A DNA stretch of 64,000 bases from an uncultured Campylobacter sp. (GTDB lineage: Bacteria > Campylobacterota > Campylobacteria > Campylobacterales > Campylobacteraceae): the NCBI RefSeq assembly GCF_938030145.1, contig NZ_CALHGM010000007.1:1-64000 (forward strand). Direction: 5' to 3'. Position 1 is the stretch's first letter, and each line of letters starts with the position of its first letter. The notes under the pieces are model-generated. The model had not been told where the DNA came from. It saw nothing but the letters and a program-made list of their open reading frames with translations, and did no database searches. Below, piece after piece: positions 35,257-44,520 of this stretch. The position numbers and the translations under genes are program-made.

Positions 35257-35553
35257 ATGAAAAAAGCTGATTTTATCCAAGTAGTTGCCGAGAAGGCAGG
35301 TCTTTCTAAAAAAGATACCGTTAAGGTAGTAGATTCTGCACTTGAAGCTATCAAAGAGCTTTTAGTAAAAGGTGATGACATAAGCTTCATCGGCTTCGGA
35401 TCTTTCGGCATCGCAGAGCGTGCAGCTCGCGAGGGTAAAGTTCCTGGCACAAACAGAACTTACAAATCTCCTGCTACTAAAGTAGTAAAATTTAAAGTTG
35501 GCAAACAGCTAAAAGAGGCTGTTGCAGCTGCAAAAGGCAAGAAGAAAAAATAA
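35257..35553 (+). CDS. hup: DNA-binding protein HU
   Basis: 98 residues, histone-like HU/IHF fold. GFGSFGIAERAAREGKVPGTN is the conserved signature around the DNA-inserting arm; the Pro is in GKVPG. The C-terminal end is basic (KGKKKK). Codon use is strongly biased, as expected for an abundant protein. Followed by a strong terminator. Confidence 0.96.
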   Translation: MKKADFIQVVAEKAGLSKKDTVKVVDSALEAIKELLVKGDDISFIGFGSFGIAERAAREGKVPGTNRTYKSPATKVVKFKVGKQLKEAVAAAKGKKKK

Positions 35554-35565
35554 TTTTCTTGCTCC

Positions 35566-35590
35566 AAGCCCCGTCTTCGGGGCTTTTCTC
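35566..35590 (+). terminator. Rho-independent terminator of hup
   Basis: Perfect 8-bp stem AAGCCCCG / CGGGGCTT with a TCTT loop, followed by TTCTC. Confidence 0.85.
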
Positions 35591-35623
35591 TTTTAAATTT
35601 ATAAAATCATAACTTTTTAAAAT

Positions 35624-35710
35624 GCCCGAGTGGTGAAATTGGTAGACGCACCAGACTCAAAATCTGGCGAGGGCGACCTCGTGTCGGTTCGATTCCGACC
35701 TCGGGCACCA
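35624..35710 (+). tRNA. tRNA-Leu(CAA)
   Basis: 87 nt class II tRNA. Acceptor GCCCGAG/CTCGGGC, discriminator A and encoded CCA; anticodon arm CCAGA-CTCAAAA-TCTGG gives anticodon CAA (reads UUG). Long variable arm and GGTTCGATTCC T-arm are intact. Unlike the tRNA-Ser at 12.0 kb, all stems pair. Confidence 0.95.
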
Positions 35711-35826
35711 TAAATCTTCTTTAAATTTTATCCGTAATTTCAACCGCCTTTTGTAAATTTCAACTTGCTATAAAATTTTTTATACTATTATTACCGCGGT
35801 ATTTTTTTTAAAAGAGGCAATTATTT

Positions 35827-37260
35827 ATGATACGTAAAATTCTTATCGCTAATCGCGGCGAGATCGCGGTTCGCATCATTAGAGCCTGCAGAGATCTGCA
35901 TATTAAAAGCGTCGCGATCTACACCAAACCCGACATCGATTGCTTGCACGTAAAAATCGCCGATGAGGCCTACGAGGTCAGCGCCGACGCGCTAAAAGGC
36001 TATCTGGATGCCAAAAAGATCGTCGAAGTCGCCAAAGAGTGTGGCGCTGATGCGATACATCCTGGATACGGCTTTTTGAGCGAGAATTTTGACTTTGCAA
36101 GAGAGGTCGAGGACGCGGGGATCATCTTCATCGGTCCGAAACCCGACGTTATTCGCAAAATGGGCAACAAAAACATCGCTCGCTATTTGATGCGCAAAAA
36201 CGGCATTCCGATCGTGCCGGGCACCGAGAAGCTAAATCACGAGAGTATGGATACGATCAAAAAATATGCGCGCGAGATCGGCTATCCCGTGATTTTAAAG
36301 GCTAGCGGTGGCGGTGGCGGACGCGGTATCCGCGAGGTGTGGGACGAGAAAGATATGCAGAGCGCCTACGACTCGTGCACGAGGGAGGCGAAGACCTTTT
36401 TTAACAACGATGAAATTTTTATGGAAAAACTCGTCGTCAAGCCGCGCCATATCGAGTTTCAGATCATCGGCGACAATTACGGAAACATTATCCACCTTTG
36501 CGAGCGCGATTGCTCGATCCAGCGCCGCCACCAAAAGATCATCGAGATCGCGCCGTGCCCCTCGATAAGCGAGCATCTGCGAAAGACGATGGGTACGACC
36601 GCAGTAGCTGCGGCGAAGGCGGTGAATTATACCAACGTCGGCACGGTGGAATTTTTGCTTGATGATTACAACAACTTCTATTTTATGGAGATGAATACCC
36701 GTATCCAGGTCGAGCACGGCATCACCGAGGAGGTCACGGGCGTCGATCTCGTCGTGCGCCAGATCCGCATCGCAAACGGCGAAATTTTAGAGCTTGAGCA
36801 AAGCGATATCAAACCGCACGGCTACGCGATCGAGGCGCGTATTACCTCCGAAAACGTCTGGAAAAATTTCACCCCCGTTCCCGGCACCGTTAGCGATTAT
36901 TATCCAGCACTAGGCCCTTCCGTGCGCGTCGATAGCCACATCTACAAAGGTTATAAAATTCCGCCGTTTTACGACTCGCTTCTAGCCAAGCTAATCATCA
37001 AAACCACCGACTACGACCTGGCCGTCAATAAACTAGAGCGTGCGCTGAAGGAATTTCGTATCGAGGGGGTGCGCACGATCATTCCGTTTTTGCTCAGTAT
37101 CAGCAAGTCGCGTGAGTTCCGGCTTGGCTTTTTCGACACGAGCTACGTAGAGAAAAATTTAGACAAAATTTTAGAAAACACTATTGATGATATGCAGCCG
37201 AATAAAAACGAAGCGATCGCCGCCATCATCGCTGCGATGCGTAAATCGGCGCGGATTTAG
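35827..37260 (+). CDS. pycA: Pyruvate carboxylase subunit A (biotin carboxylase)
   Basis: 477 residues. ATP-grasp biotin carboxylase: N-terminal ILIANRGEIAVRI, GYGFLSEN, the Gly-rich ATP loop KASGGGGGRGIREV, EMNTRIQVEHGITEEVTG with the catalytic Glu/Arg, and the C-terminal carboxylase domain. It is longer than acetyl-CoA carboxylase AccC of this group and closely follows the Campylobacter PycA sequence I recall, so it should work with a separate PycB to make oxaloacetate. AccC is the alternative. Neighbours (a small gene, bpt) match C. jejuni Cj1037c-Cj1035c. Confidence 0.85.
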   Translation: MIRKILIANRGEIAVRIIRACRDLHIKSVAIYTKPDIDCLHVKIADEAYEVSADALKGYLDAKKIVEVAKECGADAIHPGYGFLSENFDFAREVEDAGIIFIGPKPDVIRKMGNKNIARYLMRKNGIPIVPGTEKLNHESMDTIKKYAREIGYPVILKASGGGGGRGIREVWDEKDMQSAYDSCTREAKTFFNNDEIFMEKLVVKPRHIEFQIIGDNYGNIIHLCERDCSIQRRHQKIIEIAPCPSISEHLRKTMGTTAVAAAKAVNYTNVGTVEFLLDDYNNFYFMEMNTRIQVEHGITEEVTGVDLVVRQIRIANGEILELEQSDIKPHGYAIEARITSENVWKNFTPVPGTVSDYYPALGPSVRVDSHIYKGYKIPPFYDSLLAKLIIKTTDYDLAVNKLERALKEFRIEGVRTIIPFLLSISKSREFRLGFFDTSYVEKNLDKILENTIDDMQPNKNEAIAAIIAAMRKSARI

Positions 37261-37268
37261 GAAAGAGT

Positions 37269-37550
37269 ATGGATTTTTTAGATAGCCTAAAAGATATAAA
37301 AAAGGATATGCTTAAGGATAAGGCGGCAAGCTCCGCGCCCAAAAAGCCCAAAAAACCTAATCCAAATCGCGACGAGTTTAAAGATATTTTTAAAGATGAT
37401 GATTTGAGCTTGCAAAGCGGGGGCGTCCTAGACGGTGCCGCGGAGGAATTCGACGCAGCCAAAGAGAGCATCGCCGCACGCGAAAATCGCCTCAAAGACG
37501 AGTTTTTAAAATACGTGGACGCGGCAAACATCAAAAAGCTGAATGACTGA
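37269..37550 (+). CDS. Small conserved Campylobacter protein of unknown function
   Basis: 93 residues, highly charged, with a basic Pro/Lys segment (PKKPKKPNPN) and an acidic segment (FKDIFKDDD) before a C-terminal helix. It sits 8 nt after pycA and overlaps bpt by 8 nt, so it is part of that operon. Its place matches C. jejuni Cj1036c by order. Confidence 0.75.
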   Translation: MDFLDSLKDIKKDMLKDKAASSAPKKPKKPNPNRDEFKDIFKDDDLSLQSGGVLDGAAEEFDAAKESIAARENRLKDEFLKYVDAANIKKLND

Positions 37551-38277
37551 AATTCCATTTTGCACGCTGGATTTTGCCTGCCCCTATCTGGACGGCAGAG
37601 CCGCGCGCAGCGAGTATCTCTACATAAAAGACTGCGACTTCGAATATAATTCAAGCTTAGTGCAGCACGGCTACCGCCGCTTCGGCAGGTATTTTCAAAA
37701 GCCCATTTGTGCAGCCTGTGCGGAGTGTAAAAGTTTGCGTGTCGATGCTACAAATTTTAAATTTAGCAAATCGCATCGTCGCGTCTATAAAAATAATCGC
37801 ACGACCGCCTATGTATGGCAATCTCGCCCGCTTTTAAACGATGCGCGTTTGGAGCTTTTCGCGCTTTACCACGACTATATGCATCTAAAAAAGGGCTGGC
37901 CTCTGCAAGAGATCGATTTTGAGCGATATGACGAAATTTACGTCCAGGGCCACGGCGACTTCGGCAAAGAAATTTCTTACTACGGCGAGGATGGGCGGCT
38001 TATCTGCGTCGATCTCATCGATATTGTGGATGACGGCATCAGCTCGGTGTATTGCTACTACGATCCGTATCTGCCGCATCTAAGTCTGGGTAAATTTTCG
38101 CTTTTAAAACAGATCGAGTTTGCCCAAGATCTGGGGCTACGATGGATCTATCTGGGCTATGCGGTGAAGCAGTGCCCGAGCCTGGCGTATAAATTTAGCT
38201 ACGAGCCGTATGAAATTTTAAACTCATACGTAGAGCTTGACGCTCCCGCTGTGTGGGAGGGGCGCATAGAGGGGTAG
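37543..38277 (+). CDS. bpt: Aspartate/glutamate leucyltransferase (tRNA-protein transferase)
   Basis: 244 residues. N-terminal ATE/Bpt domain with CP-YL and C..C (CAACAEC) and C-terminal GNAT-like domain with DIVDDGISSVYCYYDP and YLGYAVKQCPSLAYK, typical of the bacterial Bpt/R-transferase family. It attaches Leu (or Arg) to N-terminal Asp/Glu of proteins, marking them for ClpS-ClpAP degradation. Confidence 0.92.
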   Translation: MTEIPFCTLDFACPYLDGRAARSEYLYIKDCDFEYNSSLVQHGYRRFGRYFQKPICAACAECKSLRVDATNFKFSKSHRRVYKNNRTTAYVWQSRPLLNDARLELFALYHDYMHLKKGWPLQEIDFERYDEIYVQGHGDFGKEISYYGEDGRLICVDLIDIVDDGISSVYCYYDPYLPHLSLGKFSLLKQIEFAQDLGLRWIYLGYAVKQCPSLAYKFSYEPYEILNSYVELDAPAVWEGRIEG

Positions 38278-38921
38278 GTTCCGCGCGCAGACGCCCTGAG
38301 TAGCCTAAATAGACATACACACTGCGCGGAAAAATGAGCTCCGCTCGCCCTTGCAGCCTATAAATACGGCGTGCGGTAGAGGTCATGCCGCCGCGCAAAA
38401 TTCGCTCGCGCGCAGATACGAATTCGGTATGTTAAAAGCACGCTTCGGCGTCAAATATCGCGCTGAAATTTCGCGCGTTATGAGTCTTCAAGGCTTTTGA
38501 GTCACGGCAGGCGTTAAATTTTGCGCTGAAATTTAGCGCCGCTCGGCCTGCAAAAATATCCGCGGTGATGAAATTTAAGGCGAGGAAATTTAAAAGTAGA
38601 GCGGATGGATTTGCAAATTTTACGGCAGGCTCGGCATTTACGTGTAGCAAGACGGCACGCGCGGCTTTTGATCGTATTTGGCTCTTGAGTGCGCGCGAAA
38701 AAGGACGATTAGTTTCGTAATATAACTCTTACGCTGCCGCAATTAGCCTTGGCGCTGCGACCGGCTTCGGCATTGACCTAGTTTCGATATCGCGATTAGC
38801 TCTGGTCTGTAACCGATACTGCCGCGCAAGCGGCGGAGCAAAAAAAGATGGCTTATAAAGCACGATATTGCATATATTTTGTAAAATTTAAGCAAACTGC
38901 GAAGCGCAATAAGACGACCGG
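38278..38921. other. Intergenic region after bpt
   Basis: About 640 bp between convergent genes. No gene, RNA or terminator was recognised; mixture of AAATTT phrases and GC-rich words. Confidence 0.5.
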
Positions 38922-39740
38922 TTACGGCAAATTTATCAGCTCCACCTTGTTTTCCAACGTTTTTGGGATAAATAAAACTTTACCGTCGCTTGAGATGTCC
39001 GCAGGTCTTTGCATCGCGCCGAGGTTTATTTTGCGTATCTGTCCGTTTGCATCGATACGCCAAATTTTGCCGCTTAAAAGGTCCTCACCCCAGTCGCTAA
39101 TTAAAATTTCGCCGTTTTTTCCGCGTGCTATGCCGTAGAAAACTCCCTTCATATCGGCAAAGATCGAAATTTCGCGAGATTTCAGATCCATGCTTAGCAC
39201 GCGCCCCGGAACCTTTCCGCTAAGATCGAAGGTGGTGATCAGAAGTTTGTCGCCCTTGAGCAAAAGCGCGCCCGCATTGCCGAGCGAGGGGTCGATGCGT
39301 GCGAACTCATCGTAGCTTTTTGCGTTTAAATTTATGCTGTAAATCACGCTACGCGCATTATCGCTTGCGAGCAAAACCTCGCTACCGAGCGCTACGACGT
39401 CGTTTAAGGCCTGCGCTCCCTCGATTTTCAGATTGAAAACCTCCTGACCTTTGCTAAAGCCTCTGATCGCATCCAGATCGCACACGTAGAGCACGCCCTT
39501 GATCTGCGCCATTCCGCCAGGATTTACCAGATCGTCTATAAAATTTGTCTCAACGATACCCGAGTTTTTTACTATGCGGCTGATGAAGCCGTCGCGCTCT
39601 TGTGGATCTTCACTACTGCCGCGATTTGCGATATAAAAAGCGTCATCGGTAATAAGTGAACCACTAGGTGCACTAAATCCGTCGATCTCTAGGCCAAAAA
39701 GCGCGCCTGCCAAGGCGCACGAAAGTAGAACTTTTTTCAT
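38922..39740 (-). CDS. Periplasmic NHL/SMP-30-like beta-propeller protein
   Basis: 272 residues. Signal peptide (MKKVLLSCALAGALFG), then propeller-type repeats: GSLITDDAFYIAN, GGMAQIKGVLYVCD, LNDVVALGSEVLLA, GNAGALLLKGDKLLI, FYGIARGKNGEILIS and ADISSDGKVLFIP, six in all. Repeats of this type bind ligands or act as lactonases in the family; the calcium-binding residues of SMP-30 cannot be confirmed. Campylobacter relatives are usually called ATP/GTP-binding protein without motif support. Confidence 0.72.
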   Translation of the reverse strand: MKKVLLSCALAGALFGLEIDGFSAPSGSLITDDAFYIANRGSSEDPQERDGFISRIVKNSGIVETNFIDDLVNPGGMAQIKGVLYVCDLDAIRGFSKGQEVFNLKIEGAQALNDVVALGSEVLLASDNARSVIYSINLNAKSYDEFARIDPSLGNAGALLLKGDKLLITTFDLSGKVPGRVLSMDLKSREISIFADMKGVFYGIARGKNGEILISDWGEDLLSGKIWRIDANGQIRKINLGAMQRPADISSDGKVLFIPKTLENKVELINLP

Positions 39741-40694
39741 AATCTCTCCTTGATCTCGCCAAAATTTTAAGAATTTTAAAATTTTAAGGGAAGCGACGAG
39801 TGCCGGGTTAAAATTTTAAAATTCGCAGCGAGCTTTAAGATGAGCGAAATTTAAACCCGCAGAGCAAATAAAAGTGTAATTTTAATTAAACAAGGCGGCT
39901 TGATCGGCAAAATTCTAGCGGGTCGGAAGGCCTTGCTTCGCGCGTCGCTTTTAATTTGATGCGTCGAAGCCGAAGTGAGTAGTTTTGTGCGTGCTTTGGT
40001 TTACGCTGCCACTCGCGGAATTACGCCGTGAAATTTAACCACATCACGCGACCGCAGGCATCTTCGCATACGTAATTTATTTGAGGTTGTTGCTTTAAAA
40101 TTTTAATTCTACGAGCGGATATTCTTTTGCAAATTGTGGGCGTGATTTTGATGCGCAGATGAAAGCGTTACGTTTAAAGACGTCTCACGCTTTAAAATTT
40201 GATTTAATTTAAACAAAGTGCGATTAAAATGCGATTTAAATTTTATGTACCGCAGGTGTAAAATTTCGGTCGTAAAAGTGAGTCTGTAGCAAAAAAATTA
40301 TTTAAAATTTGCAGTGCACAAAATACCTTTTGAAATTTAAAAACGAGCCCGAGACGCACTTCAAAAATTGATGCGCGAGATTTAGACGCCGAGTTTAAAT
40401 CTCGCCGTCATAACTATTTCAAAATTTTAAGCACAAAATTCAAACCATACTGATACGCGCCTCGCACCGAAGCGCTACGCCTCAAAATTTAATATGTAAA
40501 TTAAAACGGACGTGAAATTATTGAGCGCCGAGGCTTTACGGGCTTTAAAATTTTAATACGCAGATTTAGGTCGAGAGGCACGCGTACAGCCAGTCGCAGC
40601 CGTACACTTGAATTTTAAATCGCAAAACTTAAATTATAAAATTTAACCGCGCGCGCCGAAGCGGGAAGTGAAAATCCAAAGCGCTCTGGCTGAC
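39741..40694. other. Long intergenic region between propeller gene and lptB
   Basis: About 950 bp with no credible frame. The htrA-like AAATTT phrases are dense, with several stretches of the type TTTAAAATTTT. Nothing else recognised. Confidence 0.55.
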
Positions 40695-41417
40695 TTAGAT
40701 GCTAAAATCCTCGCCGAGGTAGAATTTACGGACATTCGGATCGTTAGCTATCTCTTTTGCGGTGCCGCCGGCGAACAGCTCGCCGTCTTTGATGACGTAG
40801 GCACGGTCGCAGATCGCAAGCGTTTCGCGGACGTTGTGATCGGTGATGAGCACGCCGATGCCAAGATCGCTTAAATCGCGCACGATGCTTTGGATGTCGT
40901 TAACGGCGATCGGATCGACGCCTGCAAATGGCTCGTCCAAAAGTAGAAATTTCGGCGTTATCATCAGGCTTCGCGCGATTTCGCAGCGCCTGCGCTCGCC
41001 CCCGCTTAGGCTCACGCCTTTGCGCAATCTGATCGGCTCGATGTTGAGCAGATTTAGCATCTCATCGACCTTTTGCGAAGCTTCGGCCTTGTTTTTATAG
41101 GTGATCTCCGCGGCGAGCATTAAATTTTCTTCAACGCTAAGCTCCTTAAAGATGCTGCTTTCTTGTGGCAGGTAGCCGATGCCGAGCTTAGCGCGCTTAT
41201 GAAGTGGAACCTTTGCGATGCTGCTCTCATTAAGCAAGATATCACCACCGCTAGCGCTTATCAGCCCGCAGATCATATAAAACGTCGTGGTTTTGCCCGC
41301 TCCATTGGGCCCCAGCAGCCCCACTATCTCGCCGTTGTAAAGCTCCAGCGAGATGCCCTTAATGATCGGCGTGCTTTTTATGGTTTTTTTAAGACCCCTG
41401 ACTTCCAGTTTATGCAT
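40695..41417 (-). CDS. lptB: Lipopolysaccharide export ABC ATPase LptB
   Basis: 240 residues. Walker A GPNGAGKTT (36-44), Q-loop YLPQESS, signature LSGGERRR, Walker B FLLLDEPFAGVD and H-loop ITDHN. It drives LptFG to pull lipopolysaccharide or lipooligosaccharide from the inner membrane. ATG overlaps the tsaE stop, forming a lptB-tsaE-S4 gene run, an arrangement also present in related Campylobacterota. Confidence 0.95.
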   Translation of the reverse strand: MHKLEVRGLKKTIKSTPIIKGISLELYNGEIVGLLGPNGAGKTTTFYMICGLISASGGDILLNESSIAKVPLHKRAKLGIGYLPQESSIFKELSVEENLMLAAEITYKNKAEASQKVDEMLNLLNIEPIRLRKGVSLSGGERRRCEIARSLMITPKFLLLDEPFAGVDPIAVNDIQSIVRDLSDLGIGVLITDHNVRETLAICDRAYVIKDGELFAGGTAKEIANDPNVRKFYLGEDFSI

Positions 41418-41817
41418 AGCTTACCTCGTATTTTCGCCCTTGCGCGTGTGGCGTGATCCTCACTACGCAAAAATCAAGCTCATATTTTTTAAGTAAATTT
41501 ATCAAATTTTCATCCGCCCATTCGATCAGATGAAGCCCCTCTTCAAATAAATTTTCAAATAGTCCGTTTTTTAAAATCCCCTCGCAGCCGCCGTTATAGA
41601 TGTCGTAATGATAAATTTCGCCGTAGTTTTGCATGATTGAAAATGTAGGCGAGTTCACGTGCTCGTCTAACCCATGCGCCCGCACGATCGCACGCGCAAG
41701 CGTCGTTTTGCCGCTGGCAAGATCGCCGATTAGCAATATTATGCCGCTTTTTGGCAGAGTCTGCACGAGGCGTGAAATTTCATCCTCGCCGCAGAGCAGT
41801 TCAAAGCTCTTGGACAT
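41410..41817 (-). CDS. tsaE: tRNA threonylcarbamoyladenosine biosynthesis ATPase TsaE
   Basis: 135 residues, small P-loop ATPase: GDLASGKTTLAR (Walker A), the family motif HVNSPTFSIMQNY, HYDIYN and LIEWAD. It works with TsaB and TsaD to make t6A37 in ANN-reading tRNAs. Overlaps lptB by 8 nt downstream and the S4-domain gene by 17 nt upstream. Confidence 0.93.
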   Translation of the reverse strand: MSKSFELLCGEDEISRLVQTLPKSGIILLIGDLASGKTTLARAIVRAHGLDEHVNSPTFSIMQNYGEIYHYDIYNGGCEGILKNGLFENLFEEGLHLIEWADENLINLLKKYELDFCVVRITPHAQGRKYEVSYA

Positions 41818-42046
41818 ACTTTGCTTGCTCGCTTTTGGGCGTATTTTTCGCGCTAGGAAAGGCTAGGACTTTAAAGCTTTGTTTTCTATCCAAAAATCTT
41901 ATCGTGATTACGTCGCCGATTTTAAGCTCTTTGGCGGGCTTTGCTACGACGCCGTTTACGGCTACGACGCCGCTTTTGCACATATCTTCGCTAATGGCGC
42001 GGCGCTTGGTGATATTGACTGCGTTTAAAAATTTATCGATTCTCAT
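41801..42046 (-). CDS. S4-domain RNA-binding protein (Hsp15/RqcP-like)
   Basis: 81 residues. The S4 fold is complete: MRIDKFLNAVNITKRRAIS, KSGVVAVNGVVAK and KIGDVITI. Small S4 proteins of this type bind stalled 50S-nascent chain complexes or rRNA. Divergent from argG with about 90 bp between them. Confidence 0.85.
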   Translation of the reverse strand: MRIDKFLNAVNITKRRAISEDMCKSGVVAVNGVVAKPAKELKIGDVITIRFLDRKQSFKVLAFPSAKNTPKSEQAKYVQEL

Positions 42047-42134
42047 AGGCGTGAGTTTAGCGATATTTGCCTTAAAAGCAACTATTAAACTATTTTTGGT
42101 AGAATTTCGCCAAATTTTACGTAAAGGATTTGAG

Positions 42135-43355
42135 ATGGCAAAAGATGTAAAAAAGGTCGTTTTGGCGTATTCCGGAGGACTAGATACTAGTATTATTTTA
42201 AAGTGGCTAGGTGATACTTACGGCTGCGATGTGGTGACTTTCACCGCAGATATCGGTCAGAATGAGGATTTGGAGCCGATCAAAAACAAAGCTGTGAAAC
42301 TGGGCATAAAAAAGGAAAATATTTTCGTAGAGGATCTGCGCGAGGAATTTGTGCGCGATTACGTATTTCCGATGTTTCGCGCAAATGCCGTTTATGAGGG
42401 CGAGTATCTTTTGGGCACGTCAATCGCGCGCCCGCTAATCGCTAAAAAGCTAGTCGAGATTGCGAAAAAGACCGGCGCGGACGCCATAAGCCACGGCGCA
42501 ACCGGCAAGGGTAACGATCAAGTCCGCTTCGAGCTTGGCGCATACGCGCTAAATCCAGATATTAAGGTGATTGCGCCGTGGAGGCTGTGGGATCTGAACT
42601 CTCGCGAGAAGCTGCTTGCTTACGCTAAGAAAAACGGTATCGACATTGCCTCAAAGCCTGGCAAATCGCCGTATTCGATGGATGCGAATATCCTTCACAT
42701 CTCCTACGAGGGCTTGGTGCTGGAAGATCCCGCCCATGCGCCTGAAGAGGATATGTGGCGATGGACCATGAGCCCTAAAAATGCGCCAGATAAGAGCGAG
42801 ATCATCGAGATCGAATATGAACGCGGCGATCCCGTAAAGCTAAATGGCAAGGCGCTTAAACCGCACGAGATGCTGGCAGCACTTAACGAACTCGGCGCTA
42901 AAAACGGCATCGGCAGGCTCGATCTTGTTGAAAATCGCTACGTCGGCATGAAGAGTCGCGGCTGCTACGAAACTCCGGGCGGCACGATCATGCTAAAGGC
43001 TCACCGCGCGATCGAGAGCATCACGCTAGATCGCGGCGCGGCGCATCTAAAAGACGATCTAATGCCGCGCTACGCCGAGCTTATCTACAACGGCTTTTGG
43101 TTCAGCCCGGAGCGCTTGCTGCTTCAAGAGCTGATAAACAAATCCCAAGAGCACGTAAACGGCAAGGTTAAGCTAGAGCTTTATAAGGGCAACGTGACCG
43201 TGCTGGGTAGGGAGAGCAAGAGCGATAGCTTGTTTAATACCGATTTCGTGACGTTTGAAGAGGATAAGGTTTTCAATCAAAAAGACGGCGACGGGTTTAT
43301 CAAACTAAGCGCGCTAAGATTTATCATCGCGGGCAAGAACGGACGCAAGCTTTAG
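42135..43355 (+). CDS. argG: Argininosuccinate synthase
   Basis: 406 residues from the ATG at 42135 (AAAGGA before it). ATP-pyrophosphatase loop AYSGGLDTS near the N-terminus, HGATGKGNDQVRFE and GRLDLVENRYVGMKSRG. Joins citrulline and aspartate for arginine synthesis. -10 box TAGAAT at about 42100-42105. The much longer upstream frame is read-through of non-coding DNA and should be ignored. Followed by the rplI-hslVU-era block, an order shared with C. jejuni. Confidence 0.96.
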   Translation: MAKDVKKVVLAYSGGLDTSIILKWLGDTYGCDVVTFTADIGQNEDLEPIKNKAVKLGIKKENIFVEDLREEFVRDYVFPMFRANAVYEGEYLLGTSIARPLIAKKLVEIAKKTGADAISHGATGKGNDQVRFELGAYALNPDIKVIAPWRLWDLNSREKLLAYAKKNGIDIASKPGKSPYSMDANILHISYEGLVLEDPAHAPEEDMWRWTMSPKNAPDKSEIIEIEYERGDPVKLNGKALKPHEMLAALNELGAKNGIGRLDLVENRYVGMKSRGCYETPGGTIMLKAHRAIESITLDRGAAHLKDDLMPRYAELIYNGFWFSPERLLLQELINKSQEHVNGKVKLELYKGNVTVLGRESKSDSLFNTDFVTFEEDKVFNQKDGDGFIKLSALRFIIAGKNGRKL

Positions 43356-43535
43356 CTGAAATTTTGCCTATGGCGGCAAGGTTTGTAGGCAAATTTCACA
43401 AAATGAAATTTTAAAATTTATCGAAAAAGCGCGAGCGGCTGCTGGCGGGTTTCATGAAATTTCACGAAATTTTAGATCCGTCCGCGCCGCTTATAAAATT
43501 TTATAAATTTAAAGCTAAATTTAAAAGGATAATGG

Positions 43536-43979
43536 ATGAAAGTATTACTAATAAAAGACGTTAAGGGGCTCGGAAAGGCGGGCGAGGTAAAGGAGGTCAA
43601 GGACGGCTACGGTAATAACTTCCTAATCGGCAAAGGTTACGCCAAAGCCGCTACGACTGAGGTTTTGCGTAAATTTGAAGCGGATAAGAAAAAGCAAGCC
43701 GAGCTAGAAAAATACGAGGTTGCAAGCTTGCAAAAATTAGCCGAGGAGCTAGCTAAGATCCGCGTAAAGATCGAAAAGCAGACGGGCGAGAGCGGCGCGC
43801 TTTTCGGCTCAGTGACCAAAGATGAGATCGCAACCGCGCTAAAAGAGCAAAAAGGGATCGAAATCGATAAGAAAATTTTAGAGACCGAGGCTATCAAAAC
43901 GACCGGGATTTACGACGTAAATGCCAAGCTAAAGCACGGCATAAGCGCTAAATTTGAGATAGAGGTGGCTAGTGTTTGA
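43536..43979 (+). CDS. rplI: 50S ribosomal protein bL9
   Basis: 147 residues. Classic N-terminal domain MKVLLIKDVKGLGKAGEV.EV..GYG.NFLI, long central helix and C-terminal domain. Ends 8 nt into hslV. Confidence 0.97.
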   Translation: MKVLLIKDVKGLGKAGEVKEVKDGYGNNFLIGKGYAKAATTEVLRKFEADKKKQAELEKYEVASLQKLAEELAKIRVKIEKQTGESGALFGSVTKDEIATALKEQKGIEIDKKILETEAIKTTGIYDVNAKLKHGISAKFEIEVASV

Positions 43980-44520
43980 AGCGACTACCATTTTAGCTTA
44001 CAAAGGCGCGAAGGGCTCTGTCATCGGCGGCGACGGGCAGGTTACGTTCGGAAACACCGTCTTAAAGGGCAATGCGACTAAAATTCGAAAGATCGGCAAA
44101 GAGGGCAACGTCTTGGCGGGCTTTGCGGGCAGCACCGCCGATGCGTTTAATCTTTTTGATATGTTTGAGAAGTGCTTAGATGGCGCAAAGGGCGATCTTT
44201 TAAGGGCTGTGATAGAATTTAGCAAGCAATGGCGCAAAGATAAATATCTGCGAAAGCTCGAAGCGATGATGCTGGTGCTGGACCGCAAAAATATCTTTCT
44301 GCTTAGCGGCACGGGCGACGTGGTAGAGCCGGACGACGGCAAGATCGCAGCGATCGGAAGCGGCGGGAATTACGCTCTTAGCGCGGCGCGAGCTTTGGAT
44401 AAATTTGCAAGCTTAGACGAAGAGGAGCTCGTAAAGCAAAGCCTTAAAATCGCGGGCGAGATTTGCATTTACACGAATGAGAACATCAAAACATACGCAA
44501 TTTGGGACGAAAAGAGATGA
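43972..44520 (+). CDS. hslV: ATP-dependent protease subunit HslV
   Basis: 182 residues, proteasome-like threonine peptidase. GTG start at 43972, overlapping rplI. The mature nucleophile should be Thr5 in the sequence MFEATTIL, as the usual E. coli form starts directly at TTI; thus a four-residue propeptide must be removed, as in other Campylobacterota. GGDGQVT and GSGGNYALSAARAL are conserved. With HslU it forms a two-component protease. Confidence 0.93.
   Translation: MFEATTILAYKGAKGSVIGGDGQVTFGNTVLKGNATKIRKIGKEGNVLAGFAGSTADAFNLFDMFEKCLDGAKGDLLRAVIEFSKQWRKDKYLRKLEAMMLVLDRKNIFLLSGTGDVVEPDDGKIAAIGSGGNYALSAARALDKFASLDEEELVKQSLKIAGEICIYTNENIKTYAIWDEKR

Noticed and set aside
41751..42134. N-terminal extension of argG by 128 codons
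   Set aside because: It overlaps the S4 and tsaE genes on the other strand; the family length and AAAGGA place the start at 42135.
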